From the NCBI GenBank assembly GCA_963575745.1, contig CAUYUJ010018710.1, positions 112,781 through 140,075 of the forward strand: a DNA stretch of 27,295 bases, read 5' to 3'. The notes beneath the pieces are model-generated. The model saw nothing but the letters and a program-made list of their open reading frames with translations, was not told the origin of the DNA and did not search any database. Made by a program: the position numbers and the translations under genes. Source of the stretch: Prorocentrum cordatum (lineage: Eukaryota > Sar > Dinophyceae > Prorocentrales > Prorocentraceae). Positions 8,856 to 18,374 of this stretch are shown one piece after another. Every line of letters begins with the position of its first letter. Position 1 is the stretch's first letter.

Positions 8856-10364
8856 CTAAACACCCGCCGAGGGCCACACGCGGACCCCAGGCCTAGGAGG
8901 GAGGCCCTTGCGCAGCCGCAACAGAGCAGTCAGCTGCGCCTTGGTCAGCGCGAGGGGCCCGAACCTCGCCGCCTCGCACTCCTCCAGAAGACGGGAGGGC
9001 CTGGAGTCCGCGTAGCGACCGCAGATGCTGCAGAACGTGATGGCACCCTTGCGCCACAAAAAGTGCGAGGCGTGCGGCACATGACCCGCAATGCCAGTGC
9101 CAGGAGGCAGCCGAGATGGGGGATCAGGCATCCCCAGAGAACGAAAGAGTTGTTCGTCGATGGGCGGCAGCCCTTCGTACGAGCGCGGCAGCCTGACGCA
9201 GGCCCGAGGCGCGGGAGCTGCGTCCTCCACCTCTGGCTCTGCCGCAGGCTCGAGAGGCACCACACCGTCCCCCCCCCCGTCCTCGACCGCCCCGTCCCCC
9301 TCCCACTGCTGGCCTCGCTGCTGCAACTCCACGCTGCAGGGAGGCGTGCTGGGCGACGGCCTCAGGGCCGAGCACGAGGAACGAAGAAGATGGAGGGCGC
9401 GGCTCTGAGTGCGCCTGACCGATCGACCACAGCTCTGGCAGCGCCAGCCGAAAGCGGTCGGCGCAAAGGCATGCTGGGAACGGGCCGCGAAGCCAGAAAG
9501 CAGCTCCTCCCTCCTCTGAGCCCTAGAAACCTTCGGTTTGGTCACCTCACGGCCAGGGCTCTTGGGGGCGGAGGCGGCGGCAGCACAGAGAGTAGCATTG
9601 CGGAGCAGGATGGCCTCGGCCTGCTCCACCAAGTCCAAAGCGCGGCGTGCTACATCTGGATCAAGCTGAGCCTCCTCGGACCGCTCCTCGGCGAGCCCGT
9701 CTGCCACTGCATTGAGAAAAATCGCCTCGGGCAGCACAGTGTGGCCAAGACGCGCAAACTTCGCGGGGTCCTCAGCTAGATGCGAGGGCACGTGCAGGAG
9801 CGAGAAGCGGCCCACGCGGGCGTCAAGCAGCGAGAAAAGGTCGTGCCAGAGGTCCGCGTGCTCGAGCCTGTAGCAGTGGCGGCGTCCGCGCGCTATCGCC
9901 TTCACGTGATTCACGTGGTCGGAGTACAACTTGAAATCGGCAGCTGGGTGGACGGCCCTGACGCACTCCACAATGGCCAGGAGCTCAGCACGGGGCACCG
10001 TTTGCACAGGGCCGTCCACCAAGCCCGTGCAGCCTGAATCCCAGTCCAAACCCTGGCCGTCGCCAAGGCGGGCAAAGCTCCACGCCACACGTCGTAGCAA
10101 GGGCTGAGACGACCAGGCTCCACCTGCACCGTCGGTAGCGTAGATCCCCCCTGGCAGCTCCCCGCCGCCGCAGCGCAGCCACCGATGGCCCCGCTCGTCG
10201 GGGGGAGGCGGGATGTTCAGCCAGGCAAGGGGCACAAGCCCGGAGGAGGGGGAGGAGGAGGAGGAAGAGGAGGAGGAGTAGCAGGAGGAGGAGGAGGAGC
10301 AGGAGGAGGAAGAGCAGGAGGAGGAGGAGGAGGAGGAGGAGGAGGAACGGAGGAGGAGGGCCAT
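8856..10364 (-). CDS. RNase H domain protein with two Cys-rich motifs, retroelement-derived
   Basis: The 502-codon frame has a type-1 RNase H fold at about residues 72-228. The four acidic positions are visible: D78 (ATDGAGG), E127 (PRAELLAI), D149 (LYSDH) and D222 (NAVADG). H195 and N218 also fit the H-N-D end of the family. RNase H cleaves RNA in RNA:DNA hybrids, usually during retroelement reverse transcription. Two Cys motifs follow: C309-x2-C312-x12-H325-x5-C331 and C445-x2-C448-x14-C463, then a basic tail. I associate such tails with dinoflagellate retroelement proteins (from memory). The first 42 residues are serine encoded by a TCC tract, so the true start is lost, intronic or upstream. 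No reverse transcriptase frame lies nearby. It may be a 5'-truncated LINE or a domesticated gene. Confidence 0.82.
   Translation of the reverse strand: MALLLRSSSSSSSSSSCSSSSCSSSSSCYSSSSSSSSSPSSGLVPLAWLNIPPPPDERGHRWLRCGGGELPGGIYATDGAGGAWSSQPLLRRVAWSFARLGDGQGLDWDSGCTGLVDGPVQTVPRAELLAIVECVRAVHPAADFKLYSDHVNHVKAIARGRRHCYRLEHADLWHDLFSLLDARVGRFSLLHVPSHLAEDPAKFARLGHTVLPEAIFLNAVADGLAEERSEEAQLDPDVARRALDLVEQAEAILLRNATLCAAAASAPKSPGREVTKPKVSRAQRREELLSGFAARSQHAFAPTAFGWRCQSCGRSVRRTQSRALHLLRSSCSALRPSPSTPPCSVELQQRGQQWEGDGAVEDGGGDGVVPLEPAAEPEVEDAAPAPRACVRLPRSYEGLPPIDEQLFRSLGMPDPPSRLPPGTGIAGHVPHASHFLWRKGAITFCSICGRYADSRPSRLLEECEAARFGPLALTKAQLTALLRLRKGLPPRPGVRVWPSAGV
10242..10345. repeat. (GGA)n microsatellite at 5' edge of RNase H gene
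   Basis: GGA units with GCA and AGA variants. In the RNase H sense it is a TCC run directly before the conserved part of the protein. This fits either an intron polypyrimidine tract or a truncation junction. Confidence 0.93.
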
Positions 10365-10509
10365 TCTGGCCCGTGCAAAGGGGAGTCATTGTATGATCCA
10401 ATACACGTGGCAGTCGAAGCCGACTCCATGAGGGGTGACTGAAGGCGGGAAAAAAAATCCACAAGGGGTCCATGGGGGAGGGGGGGGGGGGGGCGGGAGG
10501 GGATCAAAG

Positions 10510-10632
10510 CGGGAGGAGGAGGCGGCGGAAGGGGCGGGAGAGGAGAAAGGGAGAGGCGGAGTAGGAAGAGGAGTAGGAGGAGGAAGAGGAGGAGGAGGAG
10601 GAGGAGGAGGAGGAGGAGGAGGAGGAGGAGGA
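10510..10632. repeat. (GGA)n microsatellite
   Basis: Imperfect from 10510, and almost pure GGA from 10578 to 10632. Confidence 0.93.
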
Positions 10633-11338
10633 ACTCGAATTGCGGGGGGGAGCTGCGCGAGAGAAAACACGGCGGCAATGAGCTGTAGATTGCAGTCAGA
10701 AGATATGCGTCGACGCTCGGGCCAAACAGCGGCCGGCGATCTCTCCGATTCAAGTCGGGATTGTACGGGCGATCGAACAGCTCTGGCGGAGATGAAAGGC
10801 CAAAAGAAGAAGGGAACCAGAGTTGTCTTACCACAAGCACATTCTGGACTCGGCAAGGAGATGCCGTCGCTGTCCAACCTGACGGGCGCGCGCGTAGGGG
10901 CGCGGGCTCATCCATTGCAATGGCGAGCTCGCTCGTGCTCTTAAGAGCGGAGCTGGAAAAGTTCACACGTGTAAGTGATGATGGTGTGCGTTACCACGTG
11001 CCGCATGATGTGGCGTTGGTGACCTCGGGCCGCAGACGTGGTGTCTGAAAGCTTATCCTGATAATTATGCAAGATGATGGCCCCAGGGTCACGTGACTGG
11101 CGAGGTGGAGGTGTAGTGCCTTGATCTGGTAGGTGGGAGAGAAGGTGCTGGATGGAGATTGACCTTGAGGGATGTGCGCACAATTTTGGCACTGTCGCCT
11201 CGAAACTTCACCGCGGTCACGATCCGCGGGGACCGCTCCGATCACGATCGCCGTAGGCAACCTCCTCGCTGGGCGCGCCGGGCTCGGCACTGCCCCTGGG
11301 CGAAAGTGGCTGCTGTGGCTCGTCGGCGCTAGCCGCGG
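10633..11338. other. normal-complexity region, no confident gene
   Basis: The composition is balanced. A short plus-strand frame beginning at ATG 10920 reads MASSLVLLRAELEKFT and is followed within a few bases by GTAAGT, a good splice-donor match. This could be a first exon on the plus strand, but I see no partner exon. The rest shows no supportable gene. Confidence 0.2.
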
Positions 11339-11480
11339 CTAGGCCGCGCCGGCGCGCGGGCGCTCGACGTTCTCCCCAGCCCTGCGGGTTTTCTTTTCCT
11401 TCTTGGGAAAGTCGGCGGCGTCGTCTGGCTCGGGCTCGTTCTCGCCCTTGCTCTTGCCCTTGCCCTTGCCAGCTATCGCC
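11339..11480 (-). CDS. possible C-terminal exon, Lys/Glu-rich tail
   Basis: On the minus strand a frame reads IAGKGKGKSKGENEPEPDDA and then AADFPKKEKKTRRAGENV, ending at a TAG stop at 11339-11341. The charged, low-complexity tail looks like a nuclear or disordered C-terminus. It lies downstream, in the same orientation, of exons at 11808-12921 and may end that gene. A different frame is also open here, so the frame choice is not certain. The 5' border is arbitrary. Confidence 0.3.
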
Positions 11481-11807
11481 GCAGCGTGCCCTCCCGATGC
11501 GCGCCACGGTCCCGATCCTCGTCCAGAACGGGCGCGGAGTCGACGAGCGAAGCAAGGTCGGTCTCCAGCCCGAACCGTGAACCGTGCTGGCCTCGTCGTA
11601 CTCAGCCTCACGGGAAGGTGACTGGGGCTGACCCTCTGGCGATAGGTGACGACGAGGCAGACTGCGCGGCACGCGCTCACCCAGAGGTGAAGGGGAGCGC
11701 AGCGCACGCGGTGACAGCGCCGCCGCCCGTCTGTAGCCAGGCGGCCGCAGTGCAAAGCCACCCAAGCAGTGCACGGCAATGCAAATCAGAGCAACGCAGC
11801 ATCTCAC

Positions 11808-12042
11808 CACAGCTGAGCTCGTCCACGTACTCCACCATCATGATCTTCCAGTCATCCAGCGCCGAGCACACCCGACACCAGCCCAGGCGCTGCGGCGGGG
11901 CCCAGTACGCACCCATGCAGGGGACGTAGCCCGCCTCGGCGTAGTCCTCGTCCGCCATCATCTCGGCGTCCTCGAGCGCGGCAGCCGTGCCGCCGTTCAC
12001 AAGGCCACGCAACGCAACTCGAAGCAACGCGATTGCAGCTTT
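11808..12042 (-). CDS. probable internal exon, unknown product
   Basis: The minus-strand frame contains ALEDAEMMADEDYAEAGYVP, MGAYWAPPQRLGWCRVCSAL and DDWKIMMVEYVDELSC. It is acidic and then aromatic/cysteine-rich, with GC-rich third positions. It ends at G|GTGAG, a strong donor (intron starting at 11807). TTGCAG|AAAGCT at 12043 is a reasonable acceptor, giving a 235-nt exon of phase 0 to 1. Its neighbours in the same orientation are 12390-12531 upstream, across a TCC tract, and 11339-11480 downstream. The exact connection was not established, because the upstream exon ends in phase 1 under my donor choice. No family is recognised. Confidence 0.42.
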
Positions 12043-12163
12043 CTGCAACATCATGCGCTCCAGTGCGGTTGCAGTGCAACTGTGGCGGGTGCCACGGGGC
12101 GGCGGCGACGGACGGAACTGGATCGGCGGGCCCGCACACGGGCCACTCATCGGGAAGCATGTG

Positions 12164-12380
12164 TGAGGAGGAGGAGGAGGAGGAGGAGGAGGAGGAGGAG
12201 GAGGAGGAGGAGGAGGAGGAGGAGGAGGGAGGAGGAGGAGGAGGAGAGGAGGAGGAGGAGGAGGAGGAGGAGGAGGAGAGGAGGAGGAGGAGGAGGAGGA
12301 GGAGGAGAGGAGGAGGAGGAGGAGGAGGGAGAGGAGGAGGAGGAGAAGGAGGAGGAGGAGGAGGAGGAGGAGGAGGAGGC
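12164..12380. repeat. (GGA)n microsatellite inside putative intron
   Basis: About 217 bp of GGA units with GGAGA slips. In the sense of the minus-strand exons on either side it is a long (TCC)n polypyrimidine tract between a GT donor (12389) and the next exon. Confidence 0.95.
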
Positions 12381-12389
12381 CGCCAGCAC

Positions 12390-12531
12390 CGCGCGCGGGC
12401 CCAGAGTTCCTCGGAAGAGGGGTATAAGAAGCGCAGTGCGTTCCCTGTGCGGGGGGAATGATGTCTCCCTGCTGCTCCCAGCGTCCTGTCTTGCGCACGT
12501 CTTTCCCCAACTTCCCGACGTAGCCCCAGAC
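12390..12531 (-). CDS. probable internal exon, unknown product
   Basis: The minus frame reads VWGYVGKLGKDVRKTGRWEQ, then QGDIIPPAQGTHCASYTPLP and RNSGPAR. Composition and GC-rich third positions are protein-like. The 5' border is AG|GTCTGGGG, formed by the terminal GAG-GTCTGGG of a family B element, so the exon seems to begin inside the element's last seven bases. The 3' border is GCGCG|GTGCTGG, leading into an intron holding the TCC tract. It joins in phase 0 to 12724-12921. No known domain is recognised. Confidence 0.48.
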
Positions 12532-12710
12532 CTCCTGGCGTCGTGAAAAAATCACGACGGGAAGTTTTTCGCTATTTTCGGCCTCCGGGGGCCCTCACCG
12601 GGCCTCGGGAGCGTCAAAAAACGACTCGGGACGAAGAACCGGTCCCGGGGAAGGGGTCCAGACCTCTGGGGGTCGACGTTGTGAAAAAATCACGACGTCG
12701 GGGGTCTGGG
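12525..12710 (-). mobile_element. family B element forming an intron
   Basis: Ends are CCCAGACC and GGTCTGGG, flanked on both sides by TAGC, an apparent 4-bp target duplication. Both subterminal hairpins (around GTGAAAAAATCAC) are present. It fills a putative 192-nt GT-AG intron at 12532-12723 between two coding islands. Confidence 0.85.
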
Positions 12711-12723
12711 TAGCCGTTAGTAC

Positions 12724-12921
12724 CCCCGCCGCTAGCATCCACACGTCAATAGCCGTCACAGCTTTCCCATACTTGTGCCATAGTTCCTCAAACATCATCG
12801 CCTCACCACCCATGCTCTTCGTTTTGTTTACCGAAGGTGGCATCTGCATCGTGTTCGGGCACATCTCGCTCGCGGTCTCCGTGACGGCCAGGGAAGAGAG
12901 GGTATTGTTCGACTTGAACAA
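12724..12921 (-). CDS. probable exon, unknown product
   Basis: The minus-strand frame contains SLAVTETASEMCPNTMQMPP, NKTKSMGGEAMMFEELWHKY and GKAVTAIDVWMLAAG. Third positions are mostly G or C in this frame. GGG|GTACTAACGG gives a GT donor at 12723, and removal of the B-element intron keeps the frame. An in-frame stop lies just upstream of the first usable codon (TTG, 12921), so the exon probably begins at an acceptor near 12913 rather than at a start codon. A second frame is open over part of the region but lacks the coding bias. No family was identified. Confidence 0.48.
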
Positions 12922-13071
12922 TTACTTCGGAGAACCTGTTCCTGTTACTGCTCCTCCGCCCCTTCCCGGGCAACGAACACAACAAAACGATGACGCCGAT
13001 GACGGAAACATCAAGCATCTGAGTACGTACTCCCCTCCTTCAACTTCTCCCTGCACCCTCCCTCGACGACG

Positions 13072-13299
13072 ACACCAACAAAGACGACAGAGGTGACGAC
13101 AACGACCACCACCACAATCACGGCCGCGACGACGGCGGCAATGACGACCACGACCACGACGACCGCGACGACGATGTTGGCGACATTGACGACGTTGGTG
13201 ACGACGACGACGACGACCACCACCACCACGACGACGACGACGACCATCACCACCACCACCACCATCGCCACCGCGACGACGACGACGACGACCACGGCA
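13072..13299. repeat. (ACG/ACC)n trinucleotide satellite
   Basis: Mixed ACGACG, ACCACC and GGCGAC units, giving long threonine- or valine-rich artefact frames. It resembles the CGA satellite at 8198. The stretch 12922-13071 shows no supportable gene. Confidence 0.9.
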
Positions 13300-13476
13300 T
13301 GCGGCGTCGACCACGGCGACGGCGAAGGCGGCGGCGTCCCCGAGGACACGCCGCGAGAACGGGCGGGGCGGCTCCTGCGCGGCGGCCTCCTCGAAGACGC
13401 CGTCGCTCTCCTGGCCGAGGCCCCCCGCGCGACCGCTCCGCGGCCGGCCGAGCACCGCGAGCTCGCGGAACTCTCA
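13300..13476 (+). CDS. possible plus-strand exon, unknown product
   Basis: The plus frame reads VPEDTPRERAGRLLRGGLLE, then DAVALLAEAPRATAPRPAEH and RELAELS. It is helical and arginine/leucine/alanine-rich, with almost all third positions G or C. The minus-strand alternatives are serine/arginine-rich and less protein-like. It is followed by a plus-strand TCC tract, as expected if the tract is a sense-strand intronic pyrimidine run. The upstream edge merges into the trinucleotide satellite. No start, splice site or family could be fixed. Confidence 0.33.
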
Positions 13477-13489
13477 CCAAGACTCCCCC

Positions 13490-13665
13490 TCCCTCCCCCT
13501 CCTCCTCCTCCTCCTCTCCCCTCCTCCTCCTCCCCTCCTCCTCCTCCTCCTCCTCCTCCTCCTCCTCCTCCTCCTCCTCCTCCTCCCCTCCTCCTCCTCC
13601 TCCTCCTCCTCCTCCTCTTTCTCGTTCTCTTTCTCTTTCTCCTTTTCCTCCTCCTCCATCCCATT
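13490..13665. repeat. (TCC)n microsatellite
   Basis: TCC units with TCCC slips, decaying into CTCTTTCTC words. Confidence 0.96.
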
Positions 13666-13784
13666 TCCTCGCAACTAATTTCTCCCTGTCGCACCCCGAG
13701 GCAAGTTTTCAGGGCGGGCTGGGAGTTGCGCCTGATACTTCCTCACCATTTATGATCCTGAAGCTTAACAGCCCTTGACAACAG

Positions 13785-14125
13785 TTTCACACATGGAGGG
13801 CGGTTCGTTTTCAAAATGCGGCTCTCGCCTTAGCGCCGCGCACAATCGTTTGAAACATGCGAGCGTTTCACGGATTGGGAACGGGCCGTTTTCAACATGT
13901 GGCTCTCGCCTTTGCGCCGCGCACGTTCGCTTTATACATTTTCCAAGAGCTTCACGAATTGAGGGCGGACCCTTCTAAAAATGTGGCTCTTGCCCCAGCG
14001 CCACGCACATTCTTTTTAAACATTTGCAAGAATTTGGCGGATTGAGGGAGGCTCATTTACAATATGTGGCTCTCGCTTGAACGTCGCGCACATCCGTTTT
14101 ACAGTTTGCAAGAGCTCCACGGACT
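13785..14125. repeat. about 83-bp tandem repeat, four copies
   Basis: The phrase ATGTGGCTCTCGCC-AGCGCCGCGCAC recurs near 13821, 13902, 13986 and 14069, a period of 81-84 bp. Each unit also carries a TTTGCAAGAG-TTCACGGATTG block. Copies differ by many substitutions, so the array is old. Confidence 0.85.
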
Positions 14126-14165
14126 CCCATGACCAACGTACCAGACATGGTGTTGTCGACGGACT

Positions 14166-14397
14166 CAGCATGATGAGGGTGCAAGAGGCAATTACGCTGA
14201 TTCGCGGTGCTGAAGTCCCAGGAACGGCGTTCTGGTACGATTCAGGATCGTGGAGACGCAACAGTCAGGTTGATCCGTGGCGTTGGAAACCCGAGAACAA
14301 TGTTTTAGCATGCTTCAGGGTCTTCAAACGGTTTTCCAACGAAGCAATTCCCTCAGTGGAAATGAGTCGTTGTAAGAGAGTTTGGGAGAGGGTGTAG
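14166..14397 (+). CDS. possible terminal exon, unknown product
   Basis: After the tandem repeat, CTCAG precedes a frame with ATG at 14170 and a stop at 14395-14397. It includes MMRVQEAITLIRGAEVPGTA, FWYDSGSWRRNSQVDPWRWK and a basic end CKRVWERV. Complexity is normal and aromatic residues are well spread, unlike the artefact frames around it. If CAG is an acceptor, this is a 3'-terminal exon. If ATG is the start, it encodes 75 residues. No family is recognised. Confidence 0.27.
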
Positions 14398-14443
14398 TTC
14401 AACATCGTTGATGACTCTTGGGCTTACACTGGTCCTCGTTCTC

Positions 14444-14695
14444 ATCCACCTCGTCCTCCCTCTCCTCTTTCTCCTCTCCCTCTCCTCCCTCCCCTCCCTC
14501 TTCTCCCTCTTCTCCCTCTTCTCCCTCTCCTCCCTCTCCTCCTCCTCCTCCTCCTCCTCCTCCTCCTCCTCCTCCTCCTCCTCCTCCTCCTCGTCCTCCT
14601 CCTCCTCGTCCTCCTCGTCCTCCTCGTCCTCCTCGTCCTCCTCGTCCTCCTCGTCCTCCTTGTCCTCCTGCTCCTCCCTCTCTTCCATCTCCTCT
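14444..14695. repeat. (TCC/TCG)n tract running into assembly gap
   Basis: CTCCCT words, then TCC, then CTCGTCCTC units lead directly into the Ns. The assembly probably broke because of this tract. Confidence 0.95.
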
Positions 14696-14795
14696 NNNNN
14701 NNNNNNNNNNNNNNNNNNNNNNNNNNNNNNNNNNNNNNNNNNNNNNNNNNNNNNNNNNNNNNNNNNNNNNNNNNNNNNNNNNNNNNNNNNNNNNN
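14696..14795. other. 100-N scaffold gap
   Basis: Exactly 100 N characters, the usual placeholder for a gap of unknown size. True distance and content are unknown. Confidence 0.99.
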
Positions 14796-16735
14796 GCCGC
14801 GCGCGCGGCGGCCTTGCCCCTCGCGCGCTGTGCGCTTTCCCACGTAGAATGTGCCAGAACCGCCGCGCGCGCGGCGGCCTTGCCCCTCGCGCACTATGCG
14901 CTTTCCCACGCAGAATGGGCCAGGGCCGCTGCGCGCGGCGGCCTTGCCCCTCGCGCACAGTGCGTTTTCCCACGCAGAATGGGCCAGGGCCGCCGCGCGC
15001 GCGGCGGACTTGCCCCTCGCGCACTGTGCGTTATCCCACGCAGAATGGGCCAGGGCCGCCGCGCGCGCGGCGGCCTTGCCCCTCGCGCAATTTGCGTTTT
15101 CCCGCGCAGAATGGGCCAGGGCCGCCGCGCGCGGCGGCCTTGACCCTCGCGCATTGTGCAAATTCCACGCAGAATGGGCGGCGGCATTGCCTTTCGCGAA
15201 AGTTGCGTTTTCCCGCGCAGAATGGGCCAGGGCCACCGCGCGCACGGCGGCCTTGCCCTCGCGCATCGTCTATCTTCCAACGAAGAACGGGCCTGGGCCG
15301 CCGCGCGCGCGGCGGCTTTGCCCCTTCGCGCGCTGTGCGTTTTCCCACGCAGAATGGGCCTGGGCCGCCGTGCGGCGGCTTTTCCCTCGCGAATTGTGTA
15401 TTTTCCAACGCAGAATGGCCCAAGCCCGCCGCGCGCGCGGCGGCCTTGCCCTCGCGCAGGGCGCATTCTCCCGCGCAGAGCGGGCCAAGGCCGCCGCGCG
15501 CGCGCGCAGCGGCCTTGCCCCTTCGCGCACTGTGCGTTTTCCAACGCAGAATGGGCCTGGGCCGCCGCTCGCGCTGCGGCCTTGCCATCGCGCTGTGTGC
15601 CTTTCCCCACGCAGAGTGGGCCAAGGCCGCCGCGCGCGGCGGCCTTGCCGCTAGGCGGCGGCATTGCCCCTCGCGCACTGTGCATTCGCCAACGCAGAAT
15701 GGGCTTGGGCCGCCGCGCGCGGTGGCGGCCTTGCCCCTCGCGCATTGTGCGTTTTCCAACGCAGAATGGGCCAGGGCCGCCGCGCGCGCGGCGGCCTTGC
15801 CCCTCGCGCGCTGCGCGTTCTCCCGCGCAGAAGGGGCTGGGCCGCCGCGCGCGGGCGGCCTTGCCCTCACGCGGCGCGCACTTTCCCACGCAGAATCGGC
15901 CCTCCCCGCCGCGCGCGCGGCGGCCTTGCCCCTCGCGCACTGCGCGTTCTTCCACGCAGAATTGGCCAGGGCCGCCGTGCACGCGGCGGCCTTGCCCTCG
16001 CGCATAATGTGTTTTCCAACGTAGAATATGCATTTTCCAACGCAGAATGAGGCAGGGCCGCCGTTCGGCGGCCTCGCCCCTCGCGCACTGTGCGTTTTCC
16101 CAGGCAGAGTAGGCCTGGGCCGCCGCGCGCGCACTGCGCATTTTCCCACGCAGAATGGCCCAGGGCCGCCGCGCGCGCGGCGGCCTTGCCCCTCGCGCAC
16201 TGTGCGTTTTCCCGCCGCGCGCGGGGTGGCCTTGCTTTCGCGCATGGTGCATTTCCCACGCAGAATGTGCCAGGGCTGCCGCGCGCGCGGCTGCCTTGCG
16301 CTCGTTCATGGAGCATTTTCCCACACAGAATGGGCCAGGGCCGCCGCGCGCGCGGCGGCCTTGCCCCTCGCGCACTGTGCGTTTCCCGCGCAGACTGGGC
16401 CTGGGTCGTCGCGCGCGCGGCGGCCTTGCCCCTCGCGCACTGTGCGTTACTCCGCGCAGAATTGGGCCAGGGCCGCCGCGCGCGCGGCGGCCTTGCCCCT
16501 CGCTCACTGTGCGTTCTCCCGCGCAGAATGGGCCTGGGCCGCCGCGCGCGCGGCGACCTTGCCCTCACGGATTGCGCATTTTCCGTAACAGAATGGGCCT
16601 GGGCCGCCGCGCGCGCGACGGCCTTGCCCCTCGCGCGCTGCGCAGTAACCCGCGCAGAATTGCCCAGGGCCGCCGCGCGCGCGGCGGCCTTGCCCCTCGC
16701 GCACTGTGAGCTTTCCCGCGCAGAATTGGCCAAGT
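14796..16735. repeat. 66-bp minisatellite with 20-bp palindrome, about 29 copies
   Basis: The unit combines the perfect palindrome GCCGCCGCGCGCGCGGCGGC with CTTGCCCCTCGCGCACTGTG and a CACGCAGAATGGGCCAGG block. Spacing is 64-66 bp (for example 14911, 14975, 15041, 15107). Because 66 is a multiple of three, several frames remain open for hundreds of codons and are artefacts. The array begins at the gap, so its full length is unknown. Confidence 0.95.
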
Positions 16736-17375
16736 GCGCGTTTCTGACCAGGTGGCGACGCTGAGCTGATCCCACCTCGAGGAGCAATGGGCTGCGGCGT
16801 TCCTGACCCTCGGGCCTCATATGACGCGCCATCGTTCCAGGCGCGCGTCCCGTCCCTGACCAAGTGGCGACGACGAGCTGAATGCGCCTCCAAGGGCAGG
16901 GGGCTGCAGCGTTCCCGACCCCCGGGCCTCGGTCGAATGGGCGCCATGCCGCGCCCGCGCCCCTGACCAGGTGGCGACGCTGAGCCAAGACCGCCTCGAG
17001 GAGCAATGGACTGCAGCGTTCCTGACCCTCGAGCCCCATCATGATGCGCCATCGTTCCTGACGCACGCCCCTGACCATGCGGCGACGTCGCGCTGAAACC
17101 ACTCCGAGGGCAGTGAGCTGCAGCGCCCCTGACCCTCGAGCCTCCGTCGGCACGGGGGCCACGCCAAATGCGCGTTCCTGACTAGGTGGCGACGCTGAGG
17201 CTGAGACGACATCCAGAATCAACGGCCTGTAGCGTTCTTGGCCGTCAAGCATCTTCATGACGCGCCATCGCCCCTGACGGGCGTTCCTCACCACGCGGCG
17301 ACGACGGGCCTTGCCCCGGTCGAGGGGCGGGGGGCGAAGGCGTTCCTGACCCTCGAGCCTTGTCTGTCGCATGAG
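16736..17375. repeat. about 109-bp tandem repeat, about six copies
   Basis: CCTGACCAGGTGGCGACGCT-like phrases recur near 16746, 16856, 16965, 17070, 17178 and 17286. Each unit also holds GGCAATGGGCTGCAGCGTTC-like and CATGACGCGCCATCG-like blocks. It abuts the 66-bp array directly. Confidence 0.85.
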
Positions 17376-17966
17376 TGCCGAAGTAGCTGGGCCCATGACG
17401 GACGTAGGCGCTGGCAACTGCGAGCTCGAACGCCCTCCAGGAAGCGGCCCCGCGCCCGCGCGATGTCCCCCCCCCTTTCCCATAGCCACCCAGGATGCCC
17501 CAAGAGGCGCCAACGTGGCCCCAAGGGGCCAGGTTCCCCTCCGCATTCTCGCCGTGGACGTCCTCTATCCCCCCCCCCCCCTCCCCCCTCACGCCCCCCC
17601 TCTTCCTTCCCCTCCCCCCCCCCCCTTGTTCGCGCAGGAGGTCCCGCGGCGGACGGCAATCCAAGCTTCACTTCGTAAGGTCGGGGTCCGAGCTTACATG
17701 CGCGCAGGCGGCGCCCCGGCTCTATGCGGGGCGCGCGCCAGGGGGGTCGTTTCTCAAACGACGCGCGCGCGCGGTCACAGTGGACGCCACAGAAGTAATC
17801 AAGCGGGACAAAATGCGAGACGGAACGCGGGGGGCGACGCTGAGGGAGAGGGGAAGAAGAGGATAATGAGTTACAAGAGAGGCGGAAGAGGAGCACTCTT
17901 CTATTAGTTATTCCAATGGCGATCGTTCATTTGCCCCGCTCACAGAAGCCCCTGAAACAGTCTTCT
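17376..17966. other. C-rich and mixed region, coding status unresolved
   Basis: Long C runs lie at about 17563-17630. From 17640 to 17900 both strands have open frames of normal complexity. The minus strand reads VSHFVPLDYFCGVHCDRARA and the plus strand RARAVTVDATEVIKRDKMRD. I cannot choose between them and do not call a gene. A plus-strand ATG at 17916 starts MAIVHLPRSQKPLKQSSG just before a TCC tract, and may be a small first exon. Confidence 0.25.
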
Positions 17967-18012
17967 GGACTCCTCCTCCTCCTCCTCCTCCTCCTCCTCC
18001 TCCTCCTCCTCC
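17967..18012. repeat. (TCC)n microsatellite
   Basis: About 15 TCC units on the plus strand. After it, a plus frame reads AIVRVRDRQLEPQKALWATG, which could be a short exon. From 18090 to 18370 are G/C runs and a relative of the 3339-3895 repeat, with nothing else supportable. Confidence 0.9.
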
Positions 18013-18374
18013 AACTCCGGCGGTGCCATCGTCCGAGTGCGGGATCGACAGCTGGAACCCCAGAAGGCCCTCTGGGCGACGGGTGGTCCCACGAGGGTCT
18101 CCTTTTCCTCTTCCACGACCCCTCTTCCCTTCGGGGAGGGGAGCCCTCCCCCCCCTCCTGCCTGGGTTTTCTCGGAGAGGGGGCCCGATGTGTCCGAGGG
18201 TCCTTTTTTTTCGGCCTCTGGGAGGGTCACATTGTGACACCCCTCACGAGGATCGTGGCCCCCGAGGGGGGGGGCTACATCGAGGACCCACCTCTTTTGA
18301 CCGACCGCCTCCAAGATGGCCCCCAAAGGCCCCCCCCAGGGCTCCCAAGAGGCCCCTAAGAGGGCTCCAAGCCG

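Noticed and set aside
12524-12710. Family B hairpins as transcription terminators
   Set aside because: The hairpin loop is T-rich, but hairpins occur at both ends of every copy and in both orientations. They are part of the element structure.
12724-12921. Protein kinase subdomain (GKAVTAIDVWMLAAG resembles DVWSLGV)
   Set aside because: The similarity is limited to a few residues. No APE, DFG or HRD motif is visible nearby.
14796-16735. CRISPR-like array
   Set aside because: Units are contiguous 66-bp tandem copies without unique spacers, and the context is eukaryotic.
14408-17546. Open frames of 400-560 codons across the 66-bp array and gap
   Set aside because: The unit length is divisible by three and the frames run through Ns and on both strands. 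They look like translation artefacts.
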